64,000 nt of DNA, taken from FEB-22 sp003105195. Lineage in GTDB: Bacteria; Pseudomonadota; Alphaproteobacteria; Rhizobiales; Xanthobacteraceae. Under the pieces are notes generated by a model. It did not search any database. It saw nothing but the letters and a program-made list of their open reading frames with translations, and was not told where the DNA came from. Made by a program: the position numbers and the translations under genes. Positions 16,334 through 25,403 of this stretch are shown piece by piece. Numbering within the stretch: the first letter of the stretch is position 1; every line of letters begins with the position of its first letter. The stretch lies in the NCBI GenBank assembly GCA_027493405.1, contig JAOSKV010000023.1, positions 1 to 64,000 of the forward strand, read 5' to 3'.

Positions 16334-17592
16334 TTAGCGCGGCGCGCCGTTCGACGCGAGCACGGCGGCCGCCTCGGCAAGGACCCGCGCGCCCGCCGCC
16401 AGGTGGTCCTTCTCGGCCCACTCGGCCTCGTTGTGGCTGATCCCGTTCCGGCACGGGACGAAGATCATGCCGGTCGGACAGAAGTAGTGGAGGTACCGCG
16501 CGTCGTGGCCGGCGCCCGAGGCGATCGCCATCCACCGCGCCCCGATGGCCGCCGTCGACTTGGCGAGGACGTTGCGGATCTCCGCCGGAAAGCTCAGCGG
16601 CGGATCGTGCAGCAGCTGCGCGACCGACACCGCGCAGGGCCGGCCTGCGCGCGGCAGATCTCGGCGATGCGATCGCCGAGCCGCTGCAGCGTGCCGGCAT
16701 CGGGGTGGCGCAAATCGATCGAAAACACGGCTTTGGCGGGCACCACCGACGGGGCGTTCGGCGTCACCTCCAGCCGGCCGACCGTGAACCGCGTCACGTC
16801 CTCGGCGTCGCGCATGGCGGCGTCGAGCGCGCCGATCATCGCGGCCGCGGCGAGGAGCGCGTCGCGCCGCACGCTGCGCGGCGCCGTGCCGGCATGGTTC
16901 TCCTCGCCCGTGACGGTGACCCGGAACGTGCGCTTACCCTGGATGCCGGTCACCACGCCGACGGTCTTGCCTTCGAGCTCGAGCACCGGCCCCTGCTCGA
17001 TATGCGCCTCGAGGAAGGCGGCGGCGGGACGGCCGAGCGCACGCTGCGGCACGTCGACGTCGCGCGCCAGCAGCGCCTTCAGCGCCGTCTCGACGCTCTC
17101 GCCCGCCGCGTCCCGCACCGCCAGCACCTCCGCCACTTGCCGGGCCCCGGCATAGAGCGCCGAGCCCATCATGCCGGGCGCGAAGCGCGATCCCTCCTCG
17201 TTCATCCAGGCCACCGTCTCGATCGCCCGCAGCGGCGTCCGGCCGCTGGCGAGGAACGCTTCCTGGACCTCGAGCGCGGCGAGCACGCCGAAGACGCCGT
17301 CGAACTTGCCGCCGCTCGGCTGCGAATCGATGTGCGAGCCGACGAGGACCGGGGGCAGCGACGGGTCGCGGCCTTCCAGGCGCAGGAACAGGTTGCCCGC
17401 GGCGTCGGTGAACGGCGCGAGCCCGATCGCGCGCCCCCAGCGCACCAGCTCGGCGCGCGCCGCGATCTCCTCCTCGGACAGGGCCTGCCGGTTGACGCCG
17501 CCATTGGCGAGCGCGCCGAAACGGGCGAGCGCCATGTGACGCTGCCACAGCCGCTCGCCGTCCACGAACTGCGCGATCGGGAGCGTTGCCAT
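16334..17592 (-). CDS. Zn-dependent amidohydrolase (hydantoinase/N-carbamoylase, allantoate amidohydrolase-like), one frameshift
   Basis: An M20-family amidase of the AllC/carbamoylase group. Motifs: FTDAAGNLFLRLEG, VGSHIDSQPSGGKFDGVFGV (metal-binding His and Asp), MNEEGSRFAPGMMGS, EAHIEQGPVLE, VTGEENHAGTAP, and the C-terminal SGAGHDARYLH and GISHNEAEW. The frame breaks at GGG 16637-16639, where one base seems missing; the second part from SVAQLLHDPP completes the domain. It would split an N-carbamoyl or ureido compound. Its ATG is one base after the alpha/beta hydrolase stop. Substrate unknown. Confidence 0.8.
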
Positions 17593-17593
17593 G

Positions 17594-18476
17594 CTACGCG
17601 GTGCGCATGATCTGGGCGGGATTGGAGCGCGGATCGCGCGCGAGCCAGCGGCCCTGCTCGACCTGCGCCAGGAACTCGGCGACGAGGCCGTTGAACAGCG
17701 CCGGCTCCTCGAGGTTGAGCGTGTGGCCGGTCTTCGGCAGCACCGCCAGGCCCGAGGCCGGGATCACCCGTTTCATGAACAGGCCGGGCTGCAGGCAGTG
17801 GTCGTCCTCGTCGCCCACCACCACCAGCGTCGGCACCATCATCGTCGCGAGCCGCGCCTCGAGATCGTAGATCGAGGGACGCCGCGCCTGGACCCCGCGC
17901 ATGGTGTTCGCCGCACCGAGCGCCGAATGCTCGCCCAGCATGCGGCGGAACTCGGCCCAGCCGCGCGGGTCCTTGACCAGGTAGGCGATGCGCGCCGCCG
18001 CCATGCCGTAGGTGTGGGAGAAGGCCTCGCTGCCCTGGGTCTCGAACTGGCGCGCCACCTCGAGCGAGACCTGGCGGAAATAGTCCTCGTGCTGCTTCTC
18101 GGCGCCGTAGCCGGCGCCGGCCACCACCAGCGAGGATGCCCGCGCCGGGTAGGTCAGCCCGAAATGCAGGGTCGCGAACCCGCCCATGGAGAGGCCGACG
18201 ATGTGCGCCTGCGCGATCCCGAGCGCGTCCATGACGTCGCGGATGTCGTCGACCGCCCGCGCCTGGGAGTAGCGATCCACGTCCTCCGGAACGTCCGAAG
18301 GCGGGTAGCCGCGCGCATTGAAGGTGATGCAGCGGTAGCGGCGCGAGAAGTAGCGCAGCTGCGGCTCCCCAGCTGCGCTGGTCGCCGCCGAACTCGTGGA
18401 CGAAGACGACAGGCCGGCCCTCGCCGGCCTCCTCGACGTGGAGCCTGACGTCATCGCTGGTCGTCACGAACGGCAC
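17594..18476 (-). CDS. Alpha/beta hydrolase, one frameshift
   Basis: Starts MPFVTTSDDVRLHVEEAG at 18476 and runs through PVVFVHEFGGDQRSW. It then needs removal of one base from CCCC 18367-18370 to continue as PQLRYFSRRYRCITFNARGY. The nucleophile is Ser in HIVGLSMGGFATLH; Asp lies in VVVGDEDDHCL and His in PKTGHTLNLEEP, so the triad is complete. It resembles 3-oxoadipate enol-lactonase/carbon-carbon hydrolase-type enzymes. Co-directional with the amidohydrolase (one base apart) and the SDR. Probably part of a ring- or ester-cleaving catabolic route; substrate unknown. Confidence 0.8.
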
Positions 18477-18547
18477 GGCATCATTCCTTGCTTGCTCGGC
18501 GCATGTTCTTCATCGGCGAACCGGTCCCCACTTCGCCGGAACATGCG

Positions 18548-19330
18548 CTAGATGATCGACCGGCGGGAGGCGATGCCGCCGTCGACCGTGAAGATCGTGC
18601 CGGAGGTATAGCCCGAGCGGTACGACGCCAGGAACGCGATCAGGTCGGTGATCTCGTGCAGGTGCGCGGGCCGCTGCAGCGGATAGCGCGCCTCCAGCTC
18701 GCGATACCGGTCCTCGTCGCCGAGCACGATCCGCGCGCGCTTCTTGAGCATGTTGTAGATGCGGTCGGTGTTGACGGGCCCCGGATTGACCCCGACCACG
18801 CGGATGTTGTCGTCGAGGCTGTGCCCGCCGAGGGCGCGCGTGAAGGCCATCAGGCAGGCGTTGCCGGTCGTGCCCGCGATGTATTGCGGATCGAACACCT
18901 CGCCGCCATTGCCGATATTGTTGATGATCACGCCGCCGCCGCGCGCCTTCATGCGCGGATAGAGGAGACGGCACAGGTTGATGTAGCCGAAGACCTTGAG
19001 CTCCCAGCCGGCGCGCCAGTGCGCCTCGTCGACCTCGAACAGGCTGCCGCTCGGGATCACGCCGGCATTGTTCACCAGGATGTCGACCTCGCCGCAGCGC
19101 TCCGCCAGCGACTCGCAGGCGCCCGGCGCCGTGATGTCGAGGGGATGGACCTCGACCCGGACATCGGCCGCGGCGGCGATCTCCTTGCGGAGCTGCCCGA
19201 GCCGCTCCGCATTGCGCGCCGTGAGGTGAAGGTGGACGCCCTCCTGGGCGAAGGTGCGGGCGATGCCTTCGCCGATGCCCTGCGAGGCGCCGGTCACCAG
19301 CGCCGACTTTCCCTTGAGACGAAGATCCAT
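18548..19330 (-). CDS. Short-chain dehydrogenase/reductase lacking the canonical Lys
   Basis: The 260-residue protein has a Rossmann domain with TGASQGIGEG cofactor motif, NNAGVIPSG and LDIT. At the catalytic position the usual Y-x-x-x-K reads YIAGTTGN, so the Tyr is present but Lys is replaced, and the Ser region reads IINNIGNGG. This variant is shared by a subfamily of SDRs, so it need not be a dead enzyme, but its chemistry may differ from a normal ketoreductase. C-terminus TSGTIFTVDGGI is canonical. Lies between the alpha/beta hydrolase and aminotransferase genes on the same strand. Confidence 0.88.
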   Translation of the reverse strand: MDLRLKGKSALVTGASQGIGEGIARTFAQEGVHLHLTARNAERLGQLRKEIAAAADVRVEVHPLDITAPGACESLAERCGEVDILVNNAGVIPSGSLFEVDEAHWRAGWELKVFGYINLCRLLYPRMKARGGGVIINNIGNGGEVFDPQYIAGTTGNACLMAFTRALGGHSLDDNIRVVGVNPGPVNTDRIYNMLKKRARIVLGDEDRYRELEARYPLQRPAHLHEITDLIAFLASYRSGYTSGTIFTVDGGIASRRSII

Positions 19331-19363
19331 GGTCCCCTTGTCCTCGAATTGGCCGGCAGCCGC

Positions 19364-20497
19364 TCAGTAGAGCTGCGGCGGCTCGTTCATGCCCCGCGCC
19401 TCCTCGACGGCTTTCGGCAGCAGGGCGCAGAATTCGTCGACCCACGGCTCGGGCACCGTGACGCTCACCTTGATGAAGCGGTCCCCGAACGCCTTGGTGT
19501 GGTAGGAGCCCTGGCGCACCAGGATGTTGTGACGCGCCATCACGGCGCAGATCGCTTCCGGCCGCAAGCCGGCCTTCTCGCATTCGATCACCAGGAAGTT
19601 GCCGTTCGAGGGGAACACCGGCAGCTCGAGACCGGGAATCGCGCGCGCGGCATCGTGCACCTTGCGCTGGTTGCGACGCTGCGACTCGAGCACCTCGGGG
19701 AACCAGGCGCGCTTGACCTCCAGGCCCGCAATGGCGCCGCGCTGGGCGACGATGTTCGAGCCGAGATTGTTGGGCGGCGCGTTGGCGAGCCGCTCCATCA
19801 GGTCGGGCGCCGCGACCAGGGCGCCGATCCGCAGGCCCGCGAAGCCGAGCCACTTGGAGAAGCTCCACACCGTCACGGTGCGCTCGGGGTAATGCGCCGC
19901 CGCGAGGCTGTGCGCATAGGCGAAGTCGCGGTAGGTGCAGTCGTGGATCAGGTAGGCGCCGGCCGCGCGCGCGATCTCCGCGATCGCGCGGATCTCATCC
20001 TCCGTGCAGGCGGTGCCGAGCGGATTGTTCGGATCGACGATGTAGACGACCTTGGTGCGCGGCGTGATCGCCGCGGCGAGCCGCGCCGGATCGAGCCGGT
20101 ACTCGTGCTCCGCGCCGTAGATCGGGATCTGCACCACCTCCGCGCCGGCCGCGCGGGCAAACGACATCGGCCAGGCCCAGGTCGGGTCGGTGGTGAGGAA
20201 TTCGTCGCCCGGCCCGCACAGCGTCCGGCACACGTGATAGAGCCCGGCCACGGCGCCGTCGGTGATCACCGGCACCATCTCGGGCAGGCCGAGATCGGCG
20301 AGGACGAGGCTGCGCAGCTTCTCCAGCCCGAGCGGCGGCGCATAGGCGTGAAACTCCTCGTCCGTGATGCAGCGGATCATGGCGTCCCGGACGGCCGGGT
20401 GCGCCGGATAGTGGTTGGTGTTCTGCCCGAGCCAGCGCAGTCCCGGCGTGTTGACCAGTCGATCGAAATGTCGGTTCCGCAACTCGAAATCCTGCAT
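19364..20497 (-). CDS. Class I/II PLP-dependent aminotransferase (HisC-like)
   Basis: A fold-type I aminotransferase of about 377 residues. Motifs: YIVDPNNPLGTACTEDEI, the PLP lysine in VWSFSKWLGFAGLRIG, and the phosphate/carboxylate-binding VSVTVPEPWVDEF near the C-terminus. ATG at 20497 (MQDFELRN) or 20524 (MPETADGR) are both possible; neither has a strong Shine-Dalgarno. The nominal frame from 20566 starts inside an operator palindrome and is not credible. First gene of a minus-strand catabolic group, divergent from the TctC-type gene. Confidence 0.85.
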   Translation of the reverse strand: MQDFELRNRHFDRLVNTPGLRWLGQNTNHYPAHPAVRDAMIRCITDEEFHAYAPPLGLEKLRSLVLADLGLPEMVPVITDGAVAGLYHVCRTLCGPGDEFLTTDPTWAWPMSFARAAGAEVVQIPIYGAEHEYRLDPARLAAAITPRTKVVYIVDPNNPLGTACTEDEIRAIAEIARAAGAYLIHDCTYRDFAYAHSLAAAHYPERTVTVWSFSKWLGFAGLRIGALVAAPDLMERLANAPPNNLGSNIVAQRGAIAGLEVKRAWFPEVLESQRRNQRKVHDAARAIPGLELPVFPSNGNFLVIECEKAGLRPEAICAVMARHNILVRQGSYHTKAFGDRFIKVSVTVPEPWVDEFCALLPKAVEEARGMNEPPQLY

Positions 20498-20554
20498 CGG
20501 CCGGCCGTCCGCAGTCTCCGGCATGCCCAAGCTGCAGGCACCACGCCCACATGT

Positions 20555-20587
20555 TTGGCATGCCAATTAGCTAAATGTTGCATACCA
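20555..20587. promoter_or_regulatory. Operator TTGGCATGCCAA with second related site
   Basis: A perfect 12-base palindrome TTGGCATGCCAA at 20555-20566 and a related TTGCATACCA at 20578-20587 have centres 22 bp apart, two helical turns. They lie between the aminotransferase gene and the tripartite transporter operon. TGG-N4-CCA cores are typical for FadR-type GntR regulators, and the gene for such a regulator ends the transporter operon, so it is the likely ligand. Confidence 0.65.
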
Positions 20588-20664
20588 TGCGGCCGCGGTC
20601 TACGCTAGTGCGGGTTGGCCCGGGTCGGATCGCGACCGCACGGGACCCCTGCGGAGGAGAGACG

Positions 20665-21663
20665 ATGTCATCGAGTCCAATCAGTCGAATGCTGAAGTCA
20701 GGAGCCGTCGTGATCGCTGCCGCTGCCGGCATCACGATGAGCGCGATCGGTGCGGGCGCGCAGGATTTCCCGTCCCAGCCCATCACGCTGGTGGTCAACT
20801 GGCCGGCGGGCGGCGGCATGGACCGGGCGGGACGGCTGGTCGCGGAGTTCGCCAAGAAGCGCGTCAAGGTGCCGATCACGGTGATCAATGTCGACGGCGC
20901 CGGCGGCGCCACCGGCGTGCGCCACACGGCCGAGGCCAAGCCCGACGGCTACACGGTCGGCATCCTCGGCGCGAGCATCGTGGCGAGCCAGTACATCAAC
21001 GCCAATGCGAACGCGATCGGGGACATCGACTATCTGGCCTTCTTCGGGCCCGATCCGGCGGCCCTGCAGGTGCGCGCCGACGCCAACATCGATTCCGTGA
21101 AGGCGTTCGTCGAGAAGCTCAAGGCCGCGCCCAACAGCATCAAGAACGGCAACGACGCGCCCGGCGGCGTGTCGCATGTGGCCGCGGCCCTGCTCGAGTC
21201 GAAGCTGGGCGTGAAGCTGACCAAGGTCCCCTACAAGGGCTACGCGCCGACCGTCGCCGCCATGACCTCGGGCGAGGTGCAGTCGGCGACGCTGCCGGTG
21301 CACCAGTTCATCGACCAGCACAAGGCGGGCACGGTGCGCATCCTCGCCGTGATGTCCGAGCAGCGGCACTTCATGACGCCCGACGTGCCGACCTTCAAGG
21401 AGCTCGGCTTCCCGCTCATCGCCGGCGACTGGCGCGTCCTCTATGCGCCGAAAGGCGTCCCGGCCGAACGCAAGGCGTTCCTGGAGAAGCTGTTCATGGA
21501 CACCTTGTCGGACCCGGAATTCCAGGAGGCCGCCAAGAAGGTCGGCTTCGTGATCACGCCGAAGAATTCCGCCGCCACGCTGGAGTTCGTGAAGGAGGCC
21601 GACAAGGACCTCTATCCGATCCTGGACGAAGCCGGCCTCGTCAAGGCCCGCAAGCGCAGCTGA
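20665..21663 (+). CDS. Tripartite tricarboxylate transporter binding protein (TctC/Bug family)
   Basis: The 332-residue protein has a signal peptide (residues 1-34, ending SAIGAGAQ). The mature Bug-type fold shows PITLVVNWPAGGGMDRAGRL, VNVDGAGGATG, HVAAALLESKLGVKLTKVPY and GDWRVLYAPKGVP. It captures an organic acid in the periplasm for the TctA/TctB membrane pair that follows. ATG at 20665 has GGAGGAGA about 8 bases upstream; the frame from 20575 is too long. Ligand not predictable from sequence. Confidence 0.9.
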   Translation: MSSSPISRMLKSGAVVIAAAAGITMSAIGAGAQDFPSQPITLVVNWPAGGGMDRAGRLVAEFAKKRVKVPITVINVDGAGGATGVRHTAEAKPDGYTVGILGASIVASQYINANANAIGDIDYLAFFGPDPAALQVRADANIDSVKAFVEKLKAAPNSIKNGNDAPGGVSHVAAALLESKLGVKLTKVPYKGYAPTVAAMTSGEVQSATLPVHQFIDQHKAGTVRILAVMSEQRHFMTPDVPTFKELGFPLIAGDWRVLYAPKGVPAERKAFLEKLFMDTLSDPEFQEAAKKVGFVITPKNSAATLEFVKEADKDLYPILDEAGLVKARKRS

Positions 21664-21670
21664 GCCAGCC

Positions 21671-21700
21671 GCGCAGTCCCGGCGCGATCCGGGACTGCGC
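21671..21700 (+). terminator. Intercistronic hairpin after tctC-like gene
   Basis: GCGCAGTCCCGG pairs perfectly over 12 bp with CCGGGACTGCGC across a six-base loop, 8 bases after the stop. There is no U-run. As with the ABC importer, it probably raises the binding-protein level relative to the membrane genes downstream. Confidence 0.65.
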
Positions 21701-21721
21701 GCGTCCCCGGAAGGTCTCGCC

Positions 21722-22240
21722 ATGGATGATGTCGGCGCCGCCGGCGATCCGAAGCAGGATCCGCGCAACCGGCTGGCCGCGGGGCTCTTCTTCGCGGCGT
21801 GGGCCGCCGCCGGATGGGTTTCGCTGTTGCGCAATCCCGAGATCGTCGGCGTCGACTTCGGCCAGGATCCGGGACCGGGACTGATGCCGGCGATCGTGCT
21901 CACGCTGCTCACCGCGGGCAGCCTCGTGCTGGTCGGGGCGGGATTGGCCACGCGTTCGCGGCCGCCGCGGCCGCGCCTCGACTGGGGCGCCATGGCGCGC
22001 CAGGCCGTGAAGCCCGCGGTGCTCGTGCTCACGCTGCTCGGATACGTGCCGCTGGTGCGGGCCGTCGGCTTCGTTCCCGCGAGCGCCGGCTTCGCCGTCG
22101 CCTGGATGCTGGCCCTCGCGGGACCCGCGCTGCGCCGCGAGGGGGCTCGCGCGATCGTCCCGATCCTCGCCGGCACGGCCGCCGGCGTCGGCCTCATCTA
22201 TTTCGTCTTCATCTACTGGATCGGGGTGCCGCTGCGCTGA
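21722..22240 (+). CDS. Tripartite tricarboxylate transporter small membrane subunit (TctB)
   Basis: The 172-residue protein has four hydrophobic segments: AAGLFFAAWAAAGWVSL, LMPAIVLTLLTAGSLVLVG, AVLVLTLLGYVPLVRAVGF, and a last one ending LIYFVFIYWIGVPL. Size, position between TctC and TctA, and the C-terminal Y-x-x-F-x-x-x-L-x-x-x-L/VPLP-like end fit TctB. Separated by 58 bases, including a hairpin, from the binding-protein gene. Confidence 0.85.
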   Translation: MDDVGAAGDPKQDPRNRLAAGLFFAAWAAAGWVSLLRNPEIVGVDFGQDPGPGLMPAIVLTLLTAGSLVLVGAGLATRSRPPRPRLDWGAMARQAVKPAVLVLTLLGYVPLVRAVGFVPASAGFAVAWMLALAGPALRREGARAIVPILAGTAAGVGLIYFVFIYWIGVPLR

Positions 22241-22267
22241 GCGCGGCGCGGCACCCGGGAAGCGTCG

Positions 22268-23782
22268 ATGCTCGCGGACTTTCTCGCCCAGTTCGCCATG
22301 GTGCTGGCCGAGCCGCGCCTGCTCGGCCTGAGCGCGCTCGGCGTGCTGCTCGGCATCGTGTTCGGCTGCCTGCCCGGGATCAGCTCGACCATGTCGCTCG
22401 CGATCCTCTTGCCGGTGACCTATGCGCTCTCCCCGCAGGCCGCCATGATCTTCCTGATGGCCGTGTTCTCGGCGAGCGTCTATGGCGGCTCGATCTCGGC
22501 GATCCTCATCAACATCCCGGGCACGCCCGGGGCGATCGTCACCCAGCTCGACGGCTATCCGCTCGCCCGCAAGGGCCGCGCCGGCGAGGCGCTGTTCTAT
22601 TCGCTCCTGGCCTCGACCGTCGGGGGCCTGCTCGGCCTCGCGGTGCTGATGCTGGTCGCCCCGTTCGTGGCCGGCGCCGCGATGCAGTTCCGCAGCCCCG
22701 AATTCGCCATGGCGACCGTGTTCGGGCTCACCATGCTGGCCTATTCGACGCCCGGCTCGACCTTCCGCGGCCTCCTGAGCGGCAGCATCGGCCTCCTGTG
22801 CGGCATGGTCGGCTTCGATGCCGTGACCGACGTCGCCCGCTTCGATTTCGGCAGCTCGATGCTCCAGAACGGCATCGAGCTCGTCCCGGTGACCATCGGC
22901 CTGTTCGGGCTCGCCGAGGTGATGCGCAACATCGACGGGGTGGCGGTGACCCAGCAGGTCACGGCGAGGCTCGGCCGGCTCTTGCCCGCGAAGGGCGAGA
23001 TCCGCCGGCTGTGGCCGTCCATGCTGCGCGGCTCCGCGGTCGGCATCACGGTGGGCGCGATTCCCGCGGCCGGCTCGGCGATCGCGGTCGCCGTCTCCTA
23101 TGCCCAGGAGCAGCGGCTGTCGCCGCGCGGACGGGAGTTCGGCACCGGCGTCCCGGAAGGCATCACGGGCCCCGAATCGGCCAACAATGCCTGCGTCGGC
23201 GGCGCCCTGATTCCGATGATGACGCTCGGCATCCCGGGCGACACCATGACGGCGGTCCTGATGGGCGCGCTGCTGATCCATGGGCTGCGCCCGGGGCCGC
23301 TGCTCTTCGCGGAGCATGCGGGCTTCGTCGGCGCGGTCTATGTCGCCCTGTTCCTCGCCCTGGTATTCACGGCCGTGTTCGGGCTCGCGCTGATGCGCCA
23401 GTTCGTCCGGCTGCTGCAGACGCCGAGCCACGTGCTGCTCGTGATCATCACGCTGCTCTGCATCGTCGGCGCCTTCGCGATCCGCAACAACATGACGGAC
23501 GTCTACGTCATGCTGGCCTTCGGCGTGGTCGGCTATCTGATGTATGCGCTGGCGATTCCGGTGGCGCCGCTCGCCTTCGGCCTGATCCTCGGCCCGCTGC
23601 TCGAGGAGAACCTGCGCCGCTCGCTGGTGGTCGGCGACGGCAGCTGGCTCATCTTCCTCGAGCGTCCGCTCGCCGCGGCGCTGCTGGCGCTCTCGCTCGC
23701 GGCGCTGGTCTATCCGGCCCTCGCGCCGGCCCTGCGCCGAGCCTGGACCGCGCGCAGCCGCGGTCGTAAGGAGTCCGCCTGA
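22268..23782 (+). CDS. Tripartite tricarboxylate transporter large permease (TctA)
   Basis: The 504-residue inner-membrane protein has about 11-12 helices. TctA signatures: GIVFGCLPGISSTMSLAILL, VYGGSISAILINIPGTPGA, DGYPLARKGRAGEAL, GITGPESANNACVGGALIP and MTLGIPGDTMTAVLMGAL. It forms the transport path for the solute bound by the TctC-like protein. Its stop overlaps the GntR start (TGATG). Confidence 0.93.
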   Translation: MLADFLAQFAMVLAEPRLLGLSALGVLLGIVFGCLPGISSTMSLAILLPVTYALSPQAAMIFLMAVFSASVYGGSISAILINIPGTPGAIVTQLDGYPLARKGRAGEALFYSLLASTVGGLLGLAVLMLVAPFVAGAAMQFRSPEFAMATVFGLTMLAYSTPGSTFRGLLSGSIGLLCGMVGFDAVTDVARFDFGSSMLQNGIELVPVTIGLFGLAEVMRNIDGVAVTQQVTARLGRLLPAKGEIRRLWPSMLRGSAVGITVGAIPAAGSAIAVAVSYAQEQRLSPRGREFGTGVPEGITGPESANNACVGGALIPMMTLGIPGDTMTAVLMGALLIHGLRPGPLLFAEHAGFVGAVYVALFLALVFTAVFGLALMRQFVRLLQTPSHVLLVIITLLCIVGAFAIRNNMTDVYVMLAFGVVGYLMYALAIPVAPLAFGLILGPLLEENLRRSLVVGDGSWLIFLERPLAAALLALSLAALVYPALAPALRRAWTARSRGRKESA

Positions 23783-24483
23783 TGACGCCGCAGCCGAGCT
23801 CCCACGCCCAGGAAGTCGCCCGCCGGCTCGAGGACGAGATCCTGAGGGGCGAGCGCAGCCCGGGCGAGCGCCTCGACGAGCGCTCCCTCGCGGAGCATTT
23901 CGGCGTCTCGCGCACGCCGGTGCGGGAGGCGTTGCAGCGGCTGGCGGCGAGCGGCCTCGTCACGCTGCACGGCCGCCAGGGCGCGCGCGTCGCCGAGCTC
24001 TCCGTTCCCGACCTGCTCGACGCCTTCTACGTGATCGCCGAGCTCGAGGGGATGGCGGCGAGCCAGGCCGCCCGCCGCATCCGCCCCGAGGACCGCGCGC
24101 GGCTCGCCGAGAGCCACCGCGCCTGCGCGGACAGGGCAAAGGCCAAGGACTACGAGGGCTTCTACGAGGAGAACCTGCGCTTCCACGACGTGATTACGGA
24201 CTCTTGCCAGAACCGCGTCCTGCAGGAGCAGATCCGCGCGGTGCGCGCCCTGACGGGTCCCTATCGGCGCTATGTCACCTTCCAGCCCGGACGGATGGAA
24301 GCCTCCATTCCCGAGCACGAGGCCATCATGCAGGCGATCTTCGCCGGACACGGCGAGGAGGCGTGCCGGCTGATGCGCCTGCACGTCAACCTGCTGGGCG
24401 AGGGCCTGAGCGACTTCCTGCGCATGCTGCCGAGCCTCGCGGAGAGCGCCCGCCGCCGCCAGCGCGAGGCCGCGCGGACGTAG
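23782..24483 (+). CDS. GntR-family (FadR/FCD subgroup) transcriptional regulator
   Basis: The 233-residue protein has an N-terminal winged helix (LDERSLAEHFGVSRTPVREALQRL) and a C-terminal helical FCD ligand domain with metal-type motifs (ENLRFHDVI, EHEAIMQAI). Such regulators usually repress a catabolic operon until its substrate is present. Overlap with the tctA stop shows it belongs to the transporter operon; its likely operator is the palindrome pair at 20555-20587. Confidence 0.92.
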   Translation: MTPQPSSHAQEVARRLEDEILRGERSPGERLDERSLAEHFGVSRTPVREALQRLAASGLVTLHGRQGARVAELSVPDLLDAFYVIAELEGMAASQAARRIRPEDRARLAESHRACADRAKAKDYEGFYEENLRFHDVITDSCQNRVLQEQIRAVRALTGPYRRYVTFQPGRMEASIPEHEAIMQAIFAGHGEEACRLMRLHVNLLGEGLSDFLRMLPSLAESARRRQREAART

Positions 24484-24645
24484 CCCCGCTCGAGAGAAGC
24501 GTCATGCGGGCCGGCATCGTCGGGTCTCGCTTCGCGCGCCCGGGCAAGCTGCGTCGTGATCGTCGGCATGACGACCTCGCTTGCCCGGCCGCGTCCCGCG
24601 GGTGTGGCATTCAAGACTTGCCGCCGGTCGAGTGAGCCGCGGTAG

Positions 24646-25020
24646 CTACGCCGCCCTATCCGCAAGCAATCGCCGCATGACCTCGGGATCGCGCTCAATG
24701 GCCAGCAATAACGCACGGGCTGGCGCGTCCGGCGTGCTGCGGCGCTGCTCCCAATCACGCAAGGTCGTCAAAGGCAGGTGGAAGGCCTCAGCAAACTCCA
24801 TCTGCGTCATCCCGAGGCGCTGCCGCAGCACCTTTACGCGCGATACCCGGCGCATTCTGGCCAGGTGCTCGGGCGTGAGAGGCTGCGCATCAGGGTCCGA
24901 CATCGCGGCGGCCACCACCTCATCGTCAGTCATGGCATCGAGCCGCGTCCAGTCGGTCTTGCCCCGCGGCGGAGGCTCACCAGGTTTCACGGTTACCCGC
25001 GTAGTACCGGTCTTGCTCAT
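24646..25020 (-). CDS. Antitoxin: BrnA-like N-terminus with XRE-type helix-turn-helix
   Basis: About 124 residues. TDWTRLDAMTDDEVVAAAMSDPDA resembles the BrnA N-terminal segment, and RLGMTQMEFAEAFHLPLTTLRDWEQ is an XRE-type helix-turn-helix. The ATG at 25020 (MSKTGTT) overlaps the end of the BrnT gene by 44 bases; the frame from 25068 is less likely. It would bind and neutralise the toxin and repress the pair. Confidence 0.8.
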   Translation of the reverse strand: MSKTGTTRVTVKPGEPPPRGKTDWTRLDAMTDDEVVAAAMSDPDAQPLTPEHLARMRRVSRVKVLRQRLGMTQMEFAEAFHLPLTTLRDWEQRRSTPDAPARALLLAIERDPEVMRRLLADRAA

Positions 25021-25264
25021 GTCGTGTGGCCTTCCGGGCCGATATGATTCGACAGATATCCTCGTCACACTGCGTCACAACCACGAACAGAACGTCTGTG
25101 TGAGCCATTCCGATAACCTGGGTCCGCTCCTCGCCGTAGGCGAACCGCATGTCGATTTCTTCCAGACGATTCGGATCCTCTGCGGCCGCAATGGCATCCG
25201 CAAAATCCACGCCGTGCTTGCGAAGGTTATCGGCGGCTTTGCCATCGTCCCATTCGTATCGCAC
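24977..25264 (-). CDS. BrnT-family toxin
   Basis: The 95-residue protein matches BrnT: YEWDDGKAADNLRKHGVDFADA at the N-terminus, RFAYGEERTQVIGM in the middle and ICRIISARKATRHEQDRY at the end. BrnT is a RelE-fold ribonuclease toxin. It precedes and overlaps the antitoxin gene, the normal BrnTA order. Base composition is lower in GC than the flanks and the pair sits beside a tRNA gene, so recent acquisition is plausible. Confidence 0.88.
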   Translation of the reverse strand: MRYEWDDGKAADNLRKHGVDFADAIAAAEDPNRLEEIDMRFAYGEERTQVIGMAHTDVLFVVVTQCDEDICRIISARKATRHEQDRYYAGNRETW

Positions 25265-25403
25265 GCGCGAGATAGTACCGAATATCGGTGGTAAATTTCA
25301 AGCAATCCGCCGCGCCGGGGGAGCACTTGGCGGCAGTCTGGCTGCCGCCGACAACTGCCCCCATTGCCGCCAAGGCGAGCTGTAAGCCATTGATTCTATT
25401 GAC

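Noticed and set aside
25390..25403. TTGATTCTATTGAC as a further FNR box
   Set aside because: The second arm is TGAC, not TCAA; it has no symmetry and lies at the 3' end of a tRNA gene.
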